A stretch of 64,000 nucleotides of DNA from an uncultured Gemmiger sp. (GCF_934561205.1 NZ_CAKTFU010000001.1:186001-250000); one strand, 5' to 3'; counted from the first letter of the stretch, positions 1-8,346 are shown. The notes: generated by a model from the letters alone, not told the origin. Numbers and translations are program-made.

Positions 1-59
1 TCATCGGTCAGATGCCCTTCGGCATCAAAGAGTTTATTGTTGTCAAAAAACAGGCTCAT
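1..59 (-). CDS. N-terminus of an unidentified protein, cut by the window edge
   Basis: Only the first 19 codons are present (MSLFFDNNKLFDAEGHLTD). The ATG at 59-57 overlaps the TGA of the upstream sigma factor gene as ATGA, and a good AAGGAG site precedes it, so translation is coupled. A gene in this position next to an ECF sigma factor is often the anti-sigma factor. The visible residues are too few to show a zinc-finger or membrane segment, so that identity is inference from context only. Confidence 0.6.
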   Translation of the reverse strand, partial: MSLFFDNNKLFDAEGHLTD

Positions 60-589
60 TCCCTCTGTCTCCTTTCCAAAATTTGCTGCCGCAAAAGATT
101 CTTGGCGCGCCATAGCTGGCTGTTTACCGTGGCGGGCGGGCGTCCCACCAGCGCGGCAATCTCGGCGGTTTCTTTATGTTCCAAAAAATACAGCACGGCG
201 ATGCGCCCGTAAGGCTCGCGCAGGGCGCGTACCAGCTCTGCCAGTTCCTCGGCACCCGCGCGGTTGGCAAGCTGCTCGGCAGGGTCGCCGTTGTCGCTGC
301 CGGGGGATGTGGACGGTTCCGGCATGGCGTCGTCACCCGGTGCCTCGACCCTGCGCACCCACGCGCTTTTTAGGTGATCCTTGCATTTGTTGGCCGCCAC
401 GCGCACCAGCCACTGCTTGTAATACTGCGGCTCGCATCGGTCAATGGCGGAAAACGCAGATAAGAAGGTGTCCTGCGTCAGATCCTCGGCGGTGTGGGGG
501 TCATGTACAAATTGCAGGCAAACGGTGTAGACAAGCCGTTGATACTGCTGCATCAGCCCGGTAAATTCTTCGTTTGTCAGTCCCCACAC
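56..589 (-). CDS. ECF-type RNA polymerase sigma factor
   Basis: A sigma-70 family factor of the extracytoplasmic-function group, which directs RNA polymerase to a small regulon. Region 2 lies at about residues 10-75 (YQRLVYTVC, then the TAEDLTQDTFL motif). Region 4 is a helix-turn-helix at about 115-170 (KETAEIAALVGRPPATVNSQ). A linker rich in Pro, Ser and Asp joins them. The 177-residue length is normal. The start is uncertain: the GTG at 589 abuts its own AAAGGAGG site with no spacer, while a CTG at 580-578 sits 8 nt from it and would give the typical N-terminus MTNEEFTGLMQQY. It is coupled to the truncated gene downstream. The promoter is not clear. Confidence 0.88.
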   Translation of the reverse strand: MWGLTNEEFTGLMQQYQRLVYTVCLQFVHDPHTAEDLTQDTFLSAFSAIDRCEPQYYKQWLVRVAANKCKDHLKSAWVRRVEAPGDDAMPEPSTSPGSDNGDPAEQLANRAGAEELAELVRALREPYGRIAVLYFLEHKETAEIAALVGRPPATVNSQLWRAKNLLRQQILERRQRE

Positions 590-624
590 CTCCTTTGTTT
601 GTTGCCTTCTGTATATGAATACGA

Positions 625-657
625 ATCCCCCGCGCCGTTTTTTGCAACGCGGGGGAT
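625..657. terminator. GC-rich hairpin after exoA
   Basis: A 10-bp stem, ATCCCCCGCG (625-634) with CGCGGGGGAT (648-657), lies between the end of exonuclease III and the sigma factor gene. The T-rich run follows it on the plus strand, and on the minus strand no U-tract follows. Its orientation as an intrinsic terminator is therefore unclear. It probably ends minus-strand transcripts from exoA. Confidence 0.45.
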
Positions 658-673
658 ATTATTTTGATTTTTT

Positions 674-1429
674 TTACAGCGGCATTTCCAGCAGTACGGG
701 GCAATGGTCGCTGCCCAAGATCGGCATCAGGATATCCGCCTTTTCAATTTTGTCGGCAAGGCGGTCGCTGACAAGGAAATAGTCAATGCGCCAACCCGCG
801 TTGCGCTCTCTGGCGCGAAAGCGCATACTCCACCAGCTGTACATCCCGGTATCGGTGGGGTGCAGATGGCGGAAGCTGTCGGTAAAGCCGGCAGCCAGCA
901 GCTCGTTGAGCTTGCCGCGCTCCTGATCGCTGAAGCCCGCCGCGCCGCGGTTGGGGCCGGGGTTTTTCAGGTCGATATCCTCGTGCGCAACGTTCAGATC
1001 CCCGCAGACGATGACCGGCTTGTCGGCATCCAGCTTTTGCAGGTAGGCGCGCAGGTCGTCCTCCCACTGCATACGGTAGTCGATGCGCGCCAGCTCGTTC
1101 TGGGCGTTGGGGACATAGAGGTTGACAAGGTAAAAATCGGGGTATTCCAGCGTGATGGCGCGTCCCTCGTGGTTGTGCAGGTCCTGCTCCAGCCCGTAGC
1201 GCACCGACAGGGCGGGCGTTTTTGCCCAGATCGCCGTGCCGGAGTAGCCCTTTTTGTCGGCACTGTAAATGTACTCGGTGTAGCCGGCGGGGGCAAAGTC
1301 TGCCTGGCCGGGCTGCATCTTGGTTTCCTGTATGCAGAAAAAGTCGGCGTCCAGCGCATTGAACTGCTCCTCAAAGCCCTTTTTCAGGCAGGCGCGCAGA
1401 CCGTTGACGTTCCAGCTGATAAATTTCAT
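674..1429 (-). CDS. exoA: exodeoxyribonuclease III
   Basis: An AP endonuclease and 3'-5' exonuclease of the ExoIII/Ape1 family, acting in base-excision repair in the cytoplasm. The family motifs are all visible: the metal-binding NVNGLR (7-12), QETK (about 33-36), GDLNVAHEDIDL with the catalytic Asp and Asn (about 145-156), GWRIDYF, and the C-terminal GSDHCPV with the catalytic His. Its 251 residues match the family. The ATG at 1429 is chosen because GGGAGG lies 5 nt upstream and the protein then begins MKFISWNVNG, as in homologues. It starts 15 nt after the MATE exporter stop and is probably cotranscribed with it. Confidence 0.96.
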   Translation of the reverse strand: MKFISWNVNGLRACLKKGFEEQFNALDADFFCIQETKMQPGQADFAPAGYTEYIYSADKKGYSGTAIWAKTPALSVRYGLEQDLHNHEGRAITLEYPDFYLVNLYVPNAQNELARIDYRMQWEDDLRAYLQKLDADKPVIVCGDLNVAHEDIDLKNPGPNRGAAGFSDQERGKLNELLAAGFTDSFRHLHPTDTGMYSWWSMRFRARERNAGWRIDYFLVSDRLADKIEKADILMPILGSDHCPVLLEMPL

Positions 1430-1444
1430 AGGTTCCTCCCACAA

Positions 1445-2806
1445 TCAGGCGGCCAGCTTGCGGGCAGCCTGTTTTTTCCACGCGCCGCTCGCAAAGCGGG
1501 CGATAAAGCAAATCGAACGGCAGACCCAGTCCACGATCATCGCCCACCATACGCCCAGTGCGCCCCAGCCCAGCTGCACGCACAGCACCCAGCTGAAGCC
1601 CATACGCCAGACCAGCATCGAGATGATGGAAACCAGCATCGTAAAGCGCACATCGTTGGCGGCACGCAGGGCGTTGGGCAGCACAAAGCCGATGGGCCAG
1701 AGCAAAATGCCCATACCGCAGTGGATGAGAACCAGCGTGGCGGACAGGGCGCGGGTTTCGGCGCTCAGGGTATACAGATTCAAAATGGGGTTCAGCGCCA
1801 GCAGAATGGCGGCGTTGCTGAGCCCCTGTGCGACATAGTCCCACAAAAGCAGCTTTTTGGTGTAGTGGACGCACTGCTCAAAATCCTGCGCACCGACACA
1901 GCGCCCCACAACGGTGATCATTGCAAGGCACATCGCATTGCCGATGATGCACCCCGCGCCGTCCAGATTGTTGGCCACGGCGTTGGCGGAAATATGCACC
2001 GTGCCGAACAGCGAGATCATCGACACGACCAGCACGCGCCCCAGCTGGAACAGGCTGTTTTCAAAGGCCGAGGGTACCCCGATGCGCAGGATATTTTTGG
2101 CGGTGGAGCGCTGCAAATGGGTGACGGAATAGGGCGTGATCTGCAAAACATAGTCCGGGCGCGCCGCCAGCAGCAAAATGACGATGGCACCCACGGCGCG
2201 GGAAATCAGCGTCGGCACGGCAACGCCCGCCACGCCCATTTTCAGCACGAACACGCAGAAGGCGTTGCCGCAAAAGTTGATGGCGTTGACAAGGAAGGAA
2301 ACCTTCATCGACACGGCGCTGTTGCCGGTGGAGCGGAAAATGGCAGCACCCGCATTGTACAGCGCCAAAAACGGGAAGGACAGCGCCGTGATGGTAAAGT
2401 ACAACAGCGCCGCCTGCATCACGTCGTCGGCAATGGTGCCGAACAGCAACCGCAGCATAGGGGCGCGGGTCAGCAGGCAGAACACCGCCACGCCGCTGCC
2501 CAGCAGAGCACTTAACCCCACCAGCTGCCCGGCGCTGCGGGCGGCATCCTCCGGCTTTTTGGCGCCCAGATACTGGCTGGTGACCACGGCACCGCCGGTG
2601 GCCAGCGCGCCGAACACCGTGATGATGAGCATGTTGATCATATCGACCAGCGACACGCCGGAGATGGCGGCCTCCCCTGCCGAGGAAACCATCATCGTGT
2701 CCGCCATGCCGACCAGTACGTTCAGCGCCTGTTCGATGATCAGCGGCCAGAGCAGTGTCAGCAGCTGGCGGTTTGTAAAAATCTTCTCTTTTTGTAACGG
2801 CTGCAT
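1445..2806 (-). CDS. MATE family efflux transporter
   Basis: A 453-residue polytopic membrane protein of the multidrug and toxic compound extrusion family, which exports cationic drugs or metabolites in exchange for Na+ or H+. The two-fold MATE repeat is visible: ALNVLVGMADTMMVS near the N-terminus, and a second bundle starting near RIGVPSAFENSLFQLGR. The ATG at 2806 (MQPLQKEKIF) is chosen over the longer frame because AGGGGAT lies upstream and the extension is low-complexity and unlike any MATE protein. It has its own promoter at 2864-2892. The substrate cannot be read from sequence. Confidence 0.93.
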   Translation of the reverse strand: MQPLQKEKIFTNRQLLTLLWPLIIEQALNVLVGMADTMMVSSAGEAAISGVSLVDMINMLIITVFGALATGGAVVTSQYLGAKKPEDAARSAGQLVGLSALLGSGVAVFCLLTRAPMLRLLFGTIADDVMQAALLYFTITALSFPFLALYNAGAAIFRSTGNSAVSMKVSFLVNAINFCGNAFCVFVLKMGVAGVAVPTLISRAVGAIVILLLAARPDYVLQITPYSVTHLQRSTAKNILRIGVPSAFENSLFQLGRVLVVSMISLFGTVHISANAVANNLDGAGCIIGNAMCLAMITVVGRCVGAQDFEQCVHYTKKLLLWDYVAQGLSNAAILLALNPILNLYTLSAETRALSATLVLIHCGMGILLWPIGFVLPNALRAANDVRFTMLVSIISMLVWRMGFSWVLCVQLGWGALGVWWAMIVDWVCRSICFIARFASGAWKKQAARKLAA

Positions 2807-2863
2807 AGCAGCGATCCCCTCTTTACTTATAAAAAATTCCACAAACTTTCCCAGTATATATCC

Positions 2864-2892
2864 AGTATAGCACCATCCCCCGCGCTGCGCAA
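2864..2892 (-). promoter_or_regulatory. sigma-A promoter of the MATE-exoA operon
   Basis: TTGCGC (2892-2887), a 17-bp spacer and TATACT (2869-2864) lie upstream of the MATE gene. The -35 element overlaps the U-tract of the preceding terminator, a compact arrangement of adjacent operons. Confidence 0.6.
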
Positions 2893-2899
2893 CAAAAAA

Positions 2900-2923
2900 A
2901 TGCCCACGGAAAGCCGCAGGCAT
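2900..2923 (-). terminator. intrinsic terminator of the nup operon
   Basis: A 10-bp stem, ATGCCTGCGG (2923-2914) with CCGTGGGCAT (2909-2900) including two wobble pairs, has a 4-nt loop and is followed by seven U residues. It lies 15 nt past the nupQ stop. Confidence 0.85.
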
Positions 2924-2937
2924 AGGTTTTGGGGAAA

Positions 2938-3930
2938 TCAGCGTTCCTCGCGGAAGTAGGCAAGACCCAGATGGGCGGGAGGCTGGTTCTCTTTTTTCTT
3001 GTGCATGGATACCACGATCAGCACCACGATGGTGACCACATAGGGCAGCATCTGCACAAGGTCGGTCATATAGATGGCCATCTTGATGCCCAACAGGCTG
3101 GGCAGGAACTGGTACAGCCAGTACAGCATACCGAACAGATACGCGCCCCAGATGGCGTTGAGGGGCTTCCATGTGGTAAAGATGACCAGCGCCACAGCCA
3201 GCCAGCCCAGCGCCTCAATCTGGCCTGTGGTTGCCCAGATGCCCTGGTTGTAGTCCAGCACATAGTACAGACCGCCGATGCCGCAGATGCCCGCGCCGAT
3301 GCAGGTCGCCAGATACTTGTACAGCGTGACATTGATGCCCGCTGCGTCGGCGGTGGCGGGGTTTTCGCCCACGGCGCGCAGGTTCAGACCCGCGCGGGTG
3401 CGCGTCAGGAACCAGTGCAGCACGATGGCCAGCACGATGGCGGCATAGGCAAGAAAGCCATAGCTGAACACCGTGCTGCCCAGATCGCCCAGACCTGACA
3501 GAACGGGAATTTTGGCGGCAAACGCCTTGTTGGCAACGGGGGCGGCGGAGTAGCTGGCACCGTTCAGAATGAACACGCCGAAGAAGTTGGCCACACCCAT
3601 GCCGAAGGTAGTCAGCGCCAGGCCGGTGACGTTCTGGTTGGCGCGCAGCGAAATGGTCAGAAAGGCGTAGATCAGGCCGCCCAGCATCGAGGCCACAATG
3701 GCAAAGAACAGGGCAATCAGCACGCTGACCGCGCCGTTGGGGTTGGGTACGCTGTTTTCGTACGCCCAGGCGCTGGCAAACCCGGCAAAGCCGCCCAGAT
3801 ACATAATACCGGGCACACCCAGGTTCAGGTTGCCGGATTTCTCGGTCAGAATTTCGCCCAAGGCGCCGTACATAATAATGGTGCCGAAAGGAATGGCACG
3901 CATGATCCATGCAACTAAGCTGCTGTGCAT
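2938..3930 (-). CDS. nupQ: BMP-type nucleoside ABC transporter, permease (NupQ-like)
   Basis: A membrane subunit of a nucleoside/simple-sugar ABC importer of the branched-chain permease fold (BPD_transp_2). It is 330 residues with many hydrophobic helices and begins MHSSLVAWIMRAIPFG. The family signature GALGEILTEKSGNLNLGVPGIM is at about 22-43 (shown here as a region; key residues are the EKSGNLNLG core). It pairs with NupP to form the channel and follows it with a 2-nt gap. The set nupN-O-P-Q matches Bacillus subtilis yufNOPQ. The substrate, nucleosides or related purines, is inferred from family and order. Confidence 0.92.
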   Translation of the reverse strand: MHSSLVAWIMRAIPFGTIIMYGALGEILTEKSGNLNLGVPGIMYLGGFAGFASAWAYENSVPNPNGAVSVLIALFFAIVASMLGGLIYAFLTISLRANQNVTGLALTTFGMGVANFFGVFILNGASYSAAPVANKAFAAKIPVLSGLGDLGSTVFSYGFLAYAAIVLAIVLHWFLTRTRAGLNLRAVGENPATADAAGINVTLYKYLATCIGAGICGIGGLYYVLDYNQGIWATTGQIEALGWLAVALVIFTTWKPLNAIWGAYLFGMLYWLYQFLPSLLGIKMAIYMTDLVQMLPYVVTIVVLIVVSMHKKKENQPPAHLGLAYFREER

Positions 3931-3932
3931 AA

Positions 3933-5036
3933 TTACTTGCCCTCCTTATGTGCGCCGCGGGGAATGACGCGGTAGTTGATAAAGAACTCGCTGCCCAGAA
4001 TAAAGAACAGGATGACGCCTGTGATGATATCGGCGGCGTACTCGTTCAGCGAGTAGGCGGAGGCGATCTCGGAAGCGCCGCGCTCCAGGAACACGAGCAG
4101 GAAGGAAATCAGTGCCATCGAGAAGGTGTTGAACTTGGCAAGCCACGCCACAATGATGGCGGTAAAGCCGCGTCCGCCCGCCGAGGTGGTGGAGATGGTC
4201 TGATCCTTGCCGGCGACGATCAAAAAGCCGCACAGGCCGCAAATCAGACCCGACAGCATCATCGTGCGGATGGTGACCTTGCGCACATTGATGCCGGCGT
4301 AGCGGGCGGTGTTTTCGCTTTCGCCCACAACGCTGATCTCATACCCCTGCTTGAGGTATTTCAGGTAGCCGTACATAGCGAACATCAGCACGAACACCAC
4401 AATGATGTTGATGGTGTAGCGCTGCCCCAGAATAATGGGGAACCAGCCCGCCTTGGTGGCTTTGTTCAGCGTGCCAAGGCTGGATGCCTGACCGCGCATA
4501 ATGTTGGTGACGCAGGCCACAATGCTGGTGGCAACGTAGTTCATCATCAGGGTGAACAGGGTTTCGTTGGTGTTCCAGCGCGCCTTGAACCACGCGGGCA
4601 CAAACGCCCACAGCGCACCGGCGGCCATACTGCCGATGGCCATGGCGGCAAACAACAGCGGGGCGGGCAGGTTGCTGCCCAGATACACCATGATCAGGGC
4701 GGAAGCAAGACCGCCGACGAGGATCTGCCCCTCGCCGCCGCAGTTCCAGAAACGCATCTTGAAGGCGGGCGCCAAGGCAATGCCGACGCACAGCAAAATG
4801 GACAGGTCGCGCAGCATCCAGTTAAAGCGGGTGGTGTTGGCAAAGGTGCCGTTCCACATAACGCCGTAGACCGAAAGCGGGTTCAGCCCGGTGACAAAAA
4901 AGATAAACAGGGCGTCCACGACCAGTGCCAGCAAAATGGCGACGGCGCGCACCAGAATTTTTTGCGGCAGCGTGGTGCCCTCGCGCTTGGCAATGCGCAG
5001 CAGCGGCTCATGCAACGCGGTTACGGTTTGGCTCAT
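3933..5036 (-). CDS. nupP: BMP-type nucleoside ABC transporter, permease (NupP-like)
   Basis: The second permease of the importer, 367 residues, longer than its partner by an N-terminal extension ahead of the first helix (around ILVRAVAILLALVVDALFIF). The family loop RFWNCGGEGQILVGGL, which corresponds to the NIGGEGQ motif of this permease class, is at about 107-122. The ATG at 5036 is chosen because it overlaps the stop of the ATPase gene as ATGA, the normal coupling in this operon; the upstream frame extension is antisense-like sequence. It would heterodimerise with NupQ. Confidence 0.92.
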   Translation of the reverse strand: MSQTVTALHEPLLRIAKREGTTLPQKILVRAVAILLALVVDALFIFFVTGLNPLSVYGVMWNGTFANTTRFNWMLRDLSILLCVGIALAPAFKMRFWNCGGEGQILVGGLASALIMVYLGSNLPAPLLFAAMAIGSMAAGALWAFVPAWFKARWNTNETLFTLMMNYVATSIVACVTNIMRGQASSLGTLNKATKAGWFPIILGQRYTINIIVVFVLMFAMYGYLKYLKQGYEISVVGESENTARYAGINVRKVTIRTMMLSGLICGLCGFLIVAGKDQTISTTSAGGRGFTAIIVAWLAKFNTFSMALISFLLVFLERGASEIASAYSLNEYAADIITGVILFFILGSEFFINYRVIPRGAHKEGK

Positions 5037-6577
5037 ACTTGCTCCTCCTCTGCCAGACGGGTCATGCGCAGACCGACTTCCTCCTTGGTGGCCTTGCGGC
5101 CGTCCAGAATGCCGTTGACCTTGCCGCCGCAAAGTACCAGGATGCGGTCGCACAGCTCCAGCAGGACGTCGAGGTCTTCACCGACATAAATAACTGCTAC
5201 ACCGTTCTTTTTCTGCTCGTTCAGCAGGCGGTAGATGGTGTAGGAGGTGTTGATGTCCAGCCCGCGCACAGCGTAGGCGGTCATCAGCACAATGGGGTTG
5301 GCGGCCAGCTCGCGGCCGACCAGCACCTTTTGCACGTTGCCGCCCGACAGGCGGGAGACGGGGGTGTTCAAATCGGGGGTAACAACACCCAACTCGCGCT
5401 GAATGGTCTCGGCCAGATCGTGCGGGGTCTTGCGGTCCACCAGCGGGGAACTACCGCTGCCGTAGCTTTTCAGCATCATGTTGTCGGTCATGCCCATGGA
5501 GCCGACCAGCCCCATGCCGAGACGATCCTCCGGCACGAAGGACAGGTGGATGCCCGCCTCGCGGATGGCCTTGGGGGTCTTGCCCACCAGTTCAATCGGC
5601 TCATCTTCTTTTTCGGGGGCAAAGAACTGAATGGCTGCCGACGGCTCGACAGGCTGCAAACCGGCGATAGCCTCCAGCAATTCCTTCTGGCCGTTGCCGG
5701 AAATGCCCGCAATGCCCAGAATTTCACCGCCGTACACGGAAAAGCTGGCGTCGTCCAGCACGGTGATGCCGTCGGCATTGCGCACGGTCAGGTTGCGGAT
5801 GTCCAGACGCTTTACACGGTCGACAGGCTCGGGGCGCTCGATGTTCAGCTCGACCTTTTCACCGACCATCATCTCAGTCAGCGTGGCCTCGGTGGCGTCC
5901 TTGGTGTCAATATCGCCCACATACTCGCCCTTGCGCAGAATGGCCACGCGGTCGCTGATAGCCAGCACCTCGTGCAGCTTATGGGTAATGATGATGACCG
6001 CCTTGCCGTCCGCCTTCATATTGCGGATGACGGCAAACAGGCGCTCGGTTTCCTGCGGGGTCAGAACTGCCGTGGGTTCGTCCAAAATCAGAATATCGGC
6101 ACCGCGGTACAGCACCTTGACGATCTCCAGCGTCTGCTTCTGGCTGACGCTCATCTCGTAGACCTTCTGGTCAAGATCCAGCGCAAACTGGTATTTTTCG
6201 CAGATGGCGCGGGCCTTGTCGTGGACCTTTTTCAGGTCAAACTTTTCGTTGCCGCCCATCGACAGGGCAATGTTTTCGGTGGCGGAAAAAACGTCTACCA
6301 GCTTGAAGTGCTGGTGGATCATGCCGATGCCCAGGTCCAGCGCGTCGCGGGGGGAACGAATGGTGACAGGCTCGTCGTTGACGTAGATGTCGCCCTCATC
6401 GGGGAAATAAATACCCGCGATCATATTCATCAGGGTGGTTTTGCCGCTGCCGTTCTCGCCCAGCAGGGACAAAATCTCGCCGCGGCGTACCCCCAGCGAA
6501 ACATCCTTGTTGGCCACAACGGAACCAAAGGTCTTGGTAACGTGCTCCAAGCGTACAGCGTATTCGGTCTGCGCCAT
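5033..6577 (-). CDS. nupO: BMP-type nucleoside ABC transporter, ATP-binding protein (NupO-like)
   Basis: A 514-residue cytoplasmic ATPase with two fused ABC domains, as is normal for nucleoside and sugar importers of this class. Domain 1 has Walker A GENGSGKTT (about 39-47), the signature region MSVSQKQTLEI and Walker B ILILDEPTA. Domain 2 has a Walker-A-like GISGNGQKEL, signature LSGGNVQK, and a Walker B without the usual Asp-Glu (IVLMTAYAVRGLD), a known feature of the second half in this family. It drives the NupPQ channel. It is separated from nupN by a strong hairpin at 6644-6681, which suggests lower expression than the binding protein. Confidence 0.94.
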   Translation of the reverse strand: MAQTEYAVRLEHVTKTFGSVVANKDVSLGVRRGEILSLLGENGSGKTTLMNMIAGIYFPDEGDIYVNDEPVTIRSPRDALDLGIGMIHQHFKLVDVFSATENIALSMGGNEKFDLKKVHDKARAICEKYQFALDLDQKVYEMSVSQKQTLEIVKVLYRGADILILDEPTAVLTPQETERLFAVIRNMKADGKAVIIITHKLHEVLAISDRVAILRKGEYVGDIDTKDATEATLTEMMVGEKVELNIERPEPVDRVKRLDIRNLTVRNADGITVLDDASFSVYGGEILGIAGISGNGQKELLEAIAGLQPVEPSAAIQFFAPEKEDEPIELVGKTPKAIREAGIHLSFVPEDRLGMGLVGSMGMTDNMMLKSYGSGSSPLVDRKTPHDLAETIQRELGVVTPDLNTPVSRLSGGNVQKVLVGRELAANPIVLMTAYAVRGLDINTSYTIYRLLNEQKKNGVAVIYVGEDLDVLLELCDRILVLCGGKVNGILDGRKATKEEVGLRMTRLAEEEQV

Positions 6578-6643
6578 GGTTGCAGGCTCCTCTCGTTTTT
6601 TGTCGTTATATCGTAGGGAAAGAAAACATCGTATACAACCGCC

Positions 6644-6681
6644 AAAAGGGAAGGCTGCGAACTGGCGCAGCCTTCCCTTTT
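6644..6681 (-). terminator. intercistronic hairpin between nupN and nupO
   Basis: A perfect 16-bp stem (AAAAGGGAAGGCTGCG with its complement) with a 6-nt loop sits 17 nt after the nupN stop. In the minus-strand transcript it ends in UUUUGGCGG, so it would be a partial terminator or 3'-end stabiliser. This arrangement usually keeps the binding-protein mRNA in excess over the transporter subunits. Confidence 0.75.
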
Positions 6682-6697
6682 ATTACGGCGTTAGGAA

Positions 6698-8032
6698 TTA
6701 AGCAACAGGCTCGGTGTCCTCAACAATGCCGTCAATGCGCAGGGTGAAGTAGGGGGCGGCGCGCAGCTCGCTCTCGTGGAAGTAACCGTCAGAGACAGCT
6801 TCCTTGGTCTCGCCTGCGTAAACAGCAACGGGAGAACCGGTGCTGAAATCGTAGTAGGTCAGATCGATGGGGGCAGACTCAACAGCCTTGCCGTCCACGG
6901 TGAACTTGCTGGTGTCAAAGACATGCAGGGTGCCGTCCTTCAGGGCAGCCTCGACCTCGGCGACCTTCTCGGCAGTGCCCTCGGCAACCTCGGGGCCCAG
7001 ATCGGTGATGGCGACAGCGCCGTCCTCGTAGCCCTTAGCCCAGTCCTGCGGGATGCTGCCGGCGGCAGCGCCCTCGAACAGCTCCTTGTAGCAGACAGAC
7101 CAGACGTTGGTGGCGGAGGTCAGAGCAGCGGTGGGGGCGGTAGCCAGCATATCGATGTTGTAACCGATGGAGTAGCAGATGGTGCCGGCGTCCTTCTTCT
7201 TCTGGGTGGCGGCGGGGGCACCGGTGGAGTCGGCGTGCTGGCCGATGATAACGGCACCGTTGGAGATCAGAGCCTCGGCGGCAGCGCCCTCCTTGTCGAT
7301 GTCGAACCAGGAGTTGGTGTACATGACTTCCATCTCGACGTCGGGGTAAACGCTCTGCACGCCGAGGAAGAAGGCAGTGTAGCCGGAAACGACCTCGGCA
7401 TAGCCGAAGGCGCCGACGTAGCCGATCTTGACCTTGCCGTCAGCGGTGAAGCTGTTGGGCTGGGTCTCGGGGGTCAGGGTGCCGGACTCGACCAGCTCCT
7501 TGACCTTCATGCCGGCAACGACACCGGAGACGTAGCGGCTCTGGTATACGGAGGTGAAGGCATTGTAGAAGTTGTCCAGGTCGGAAATGGCAGCAAAGTC
7601 GCCGGTCATGGCAACAAAGTTGACATCGGGGTACTTCTCGGCTTCCTCAACCATGTAGGTCTGGTGGCCGTAGGAGTTGGAGATGATCAGGTTGCAGCCC
7701 TGACCGACCAGGTCCTCGGCGGCATCGGTAGTCTCGCCGCCCTCGGGAACCTTATATTTCCAGACGATCTGGTCATCGCTGATGCCCAACTCGGCAGCGG
7801 CTTCCTTGATGCCGTTGATGTGAGCGGCGCTGTAACCCTCGGTCTCGTCGCCCAGTACGATGGCACCGATCTTCAGGCCGGCATAGGCGTTGTCAGCATT
7901 GTCAGCATTGTCAGCAGCGGCGGTACCGTTGCTGCTGGCGGCAGCAGAGCTGCTGCCGGAAGCGGTGGAACCGCAGGCTGCCAAGCTGAACACCATAGAG
8001 GCGGCCAGCAGAATGCCCATCAATTTCTTCAT
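6698..8032 (-). CDS. nupN: BMP family substrate-binding lipoprotein (NupN-like)
   Basis: An extracellular lipid-anchored binding protein for a nucleoside-type ABC importer, 444 residues. The signal peptide MKKLMGILLAASMVFSLAAC ends in a lipobox with Cys20, followed by a Ser/Ala-rich linker. The Bmp domain contains GAIVLGDETEGYSAAHINGI near the N-terminus, the SNSYGHQTYMVEEA region and the HADSTGAPAATQ segment. A strong AGGGAGG precedes the ATG. It is the first gene of the nup operon, with a sigma-A promoter at 8178-8206 and a structured leader. Ligand identity (purine nucleosides or related compounds) is inference. Confidence 0.94.
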   Translation of the reverse strand: MKKLMGILLAASMVFSLAACGSTASGSSSAAASSNGTAAADNADNADNAYAGLKIGAIVLGDETEGYSAAHINGIKEAAAELGISDDQIVWKYKVPEGGETTDAAEDLVGQGCNLIISNSYGHQTYMVEEAEKYPDVNFVAMTGDFAAISDLDNFYNAFTSVYQSRYVSGVVAGMKVKELVESGTLTPETQPNSFTADGKVKIGYVGAFGYAEVVSGYTAFFLGVQSVYPDVEMEVMYTNSWFDIDKEGAAAEALISNGAVIIGQHADSTGAPAATQKKKDAGTICYSIGYNIDMLATAPTAALTSATNVWSVCYKELFEGAAAGSIPQDWAKGYEDGAVAITDLGPEVAEGTAEKVAEVEAALKDGTLHVFDTSKFTVDGKAVESAPIDLTYYDFSTGSPVAVYAGETKEAVSDGYFHESELRAAPYFTLRIDGIVEDTEPVA

Positions 8033-8040
8033 GTGTGTTT

Positions 8041-8171
8041 TTCCTCCCTAAAAAGCGTAAAACGGTTGCGGTAAACACCCTCAATGTGTCTACCCTTGCA
8101 AGAAAAACAAAAAATGCGTCCTTACCTGCTGTGACATTGCCGCAACAGGACGCATTTCTGTTTGCCTCACG
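8041..8171 (-). promoter_or_regulatory. structured 5' leader of nupN with a terminator-like hairpin
   Basis: The leader between the promoter and nupN folds into a hairpin with a 10-bp outer stem (AAATGCGTCC at 8156-8147 with GGACGCATTT at 8121-8112) followed by a long U-rich tract, so it looks like an attenuator. An inner stem pairs TGTTG with CAGCA, leaving the bulge GGTAA. A second hairpin, GGTAGACAC with GTGTTTACC, lies closer to the gene. The loop sequence GTTGCGG (8146-8140) is a perfect complement of CCGCAAC (8071-8065) just upstream of the ribosome-binding site, which would allow a pseudoknot or a switch. It does not match the purine riboswitch core. The ligand, if any, is unknown. Confidence 0.6.
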
Positions 8172-8177
8172 GTGTAT

Positions 8178-8206
8178 ATTGTAAACGTTTGATTTTGGGT
8201 TTTCAA
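8178..8206 (-). promoter_or_regulatory. sigma-A promoter of the nup operon
   Basis: TTGAAA (8206-8201), a 17-bp spacer and TACAAT (8183-8178) lie upstream of nupN. Transcription should begin near 8171, leaving a leader of about 140 nt. Confidence 0.75.
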
Positions 8207-8296
8207 TGGATTTTACAGATTTGGAAAAAGTTTGGATAAAAACGGAAAATTCGTGAATATTTTGTAAAAACAATGGGCATTACTCACAATAAAAAA

Positions 8297-8319
8297 AGGC
8301 AGAAGTCATACTTCTGCCT
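8297..8319 (-). terminator. intrinsic terminator after folT
   Basis: A 10-bp stem (AGGCAGAAGT with ACTTCTGCCT) with a tight 3-nt loop is followed on the minus strand by seven U residues. It lies 28 nt past the folT stop. Confidence 0.88.
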
Positions 8320-8346
8320 ATATTTTTCGGTGAAAAGTATGACTTT

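Noticed and set aside
704..2515. A 603-codon plus-strand open frame opposite exoA and the MATE gene
   Set aside because: It is antisense to two well-supported genes, has no ribosome site, and its Gly/Ala/His/Gln-rich composition is that of a GC-rich shadow frame.
4925..6616. A long plus-strand frame opposite the nup ATPase gene
   Set aside because: Composition and position mark it as a shadow of nupO; the nupO motifs are unambiguous.
8100..8171. A purine riboswitch in the nupN leader
   Set aside because: I looked for the P1-P2-P3 core and its kissing loops and did not find them; the structure is different.
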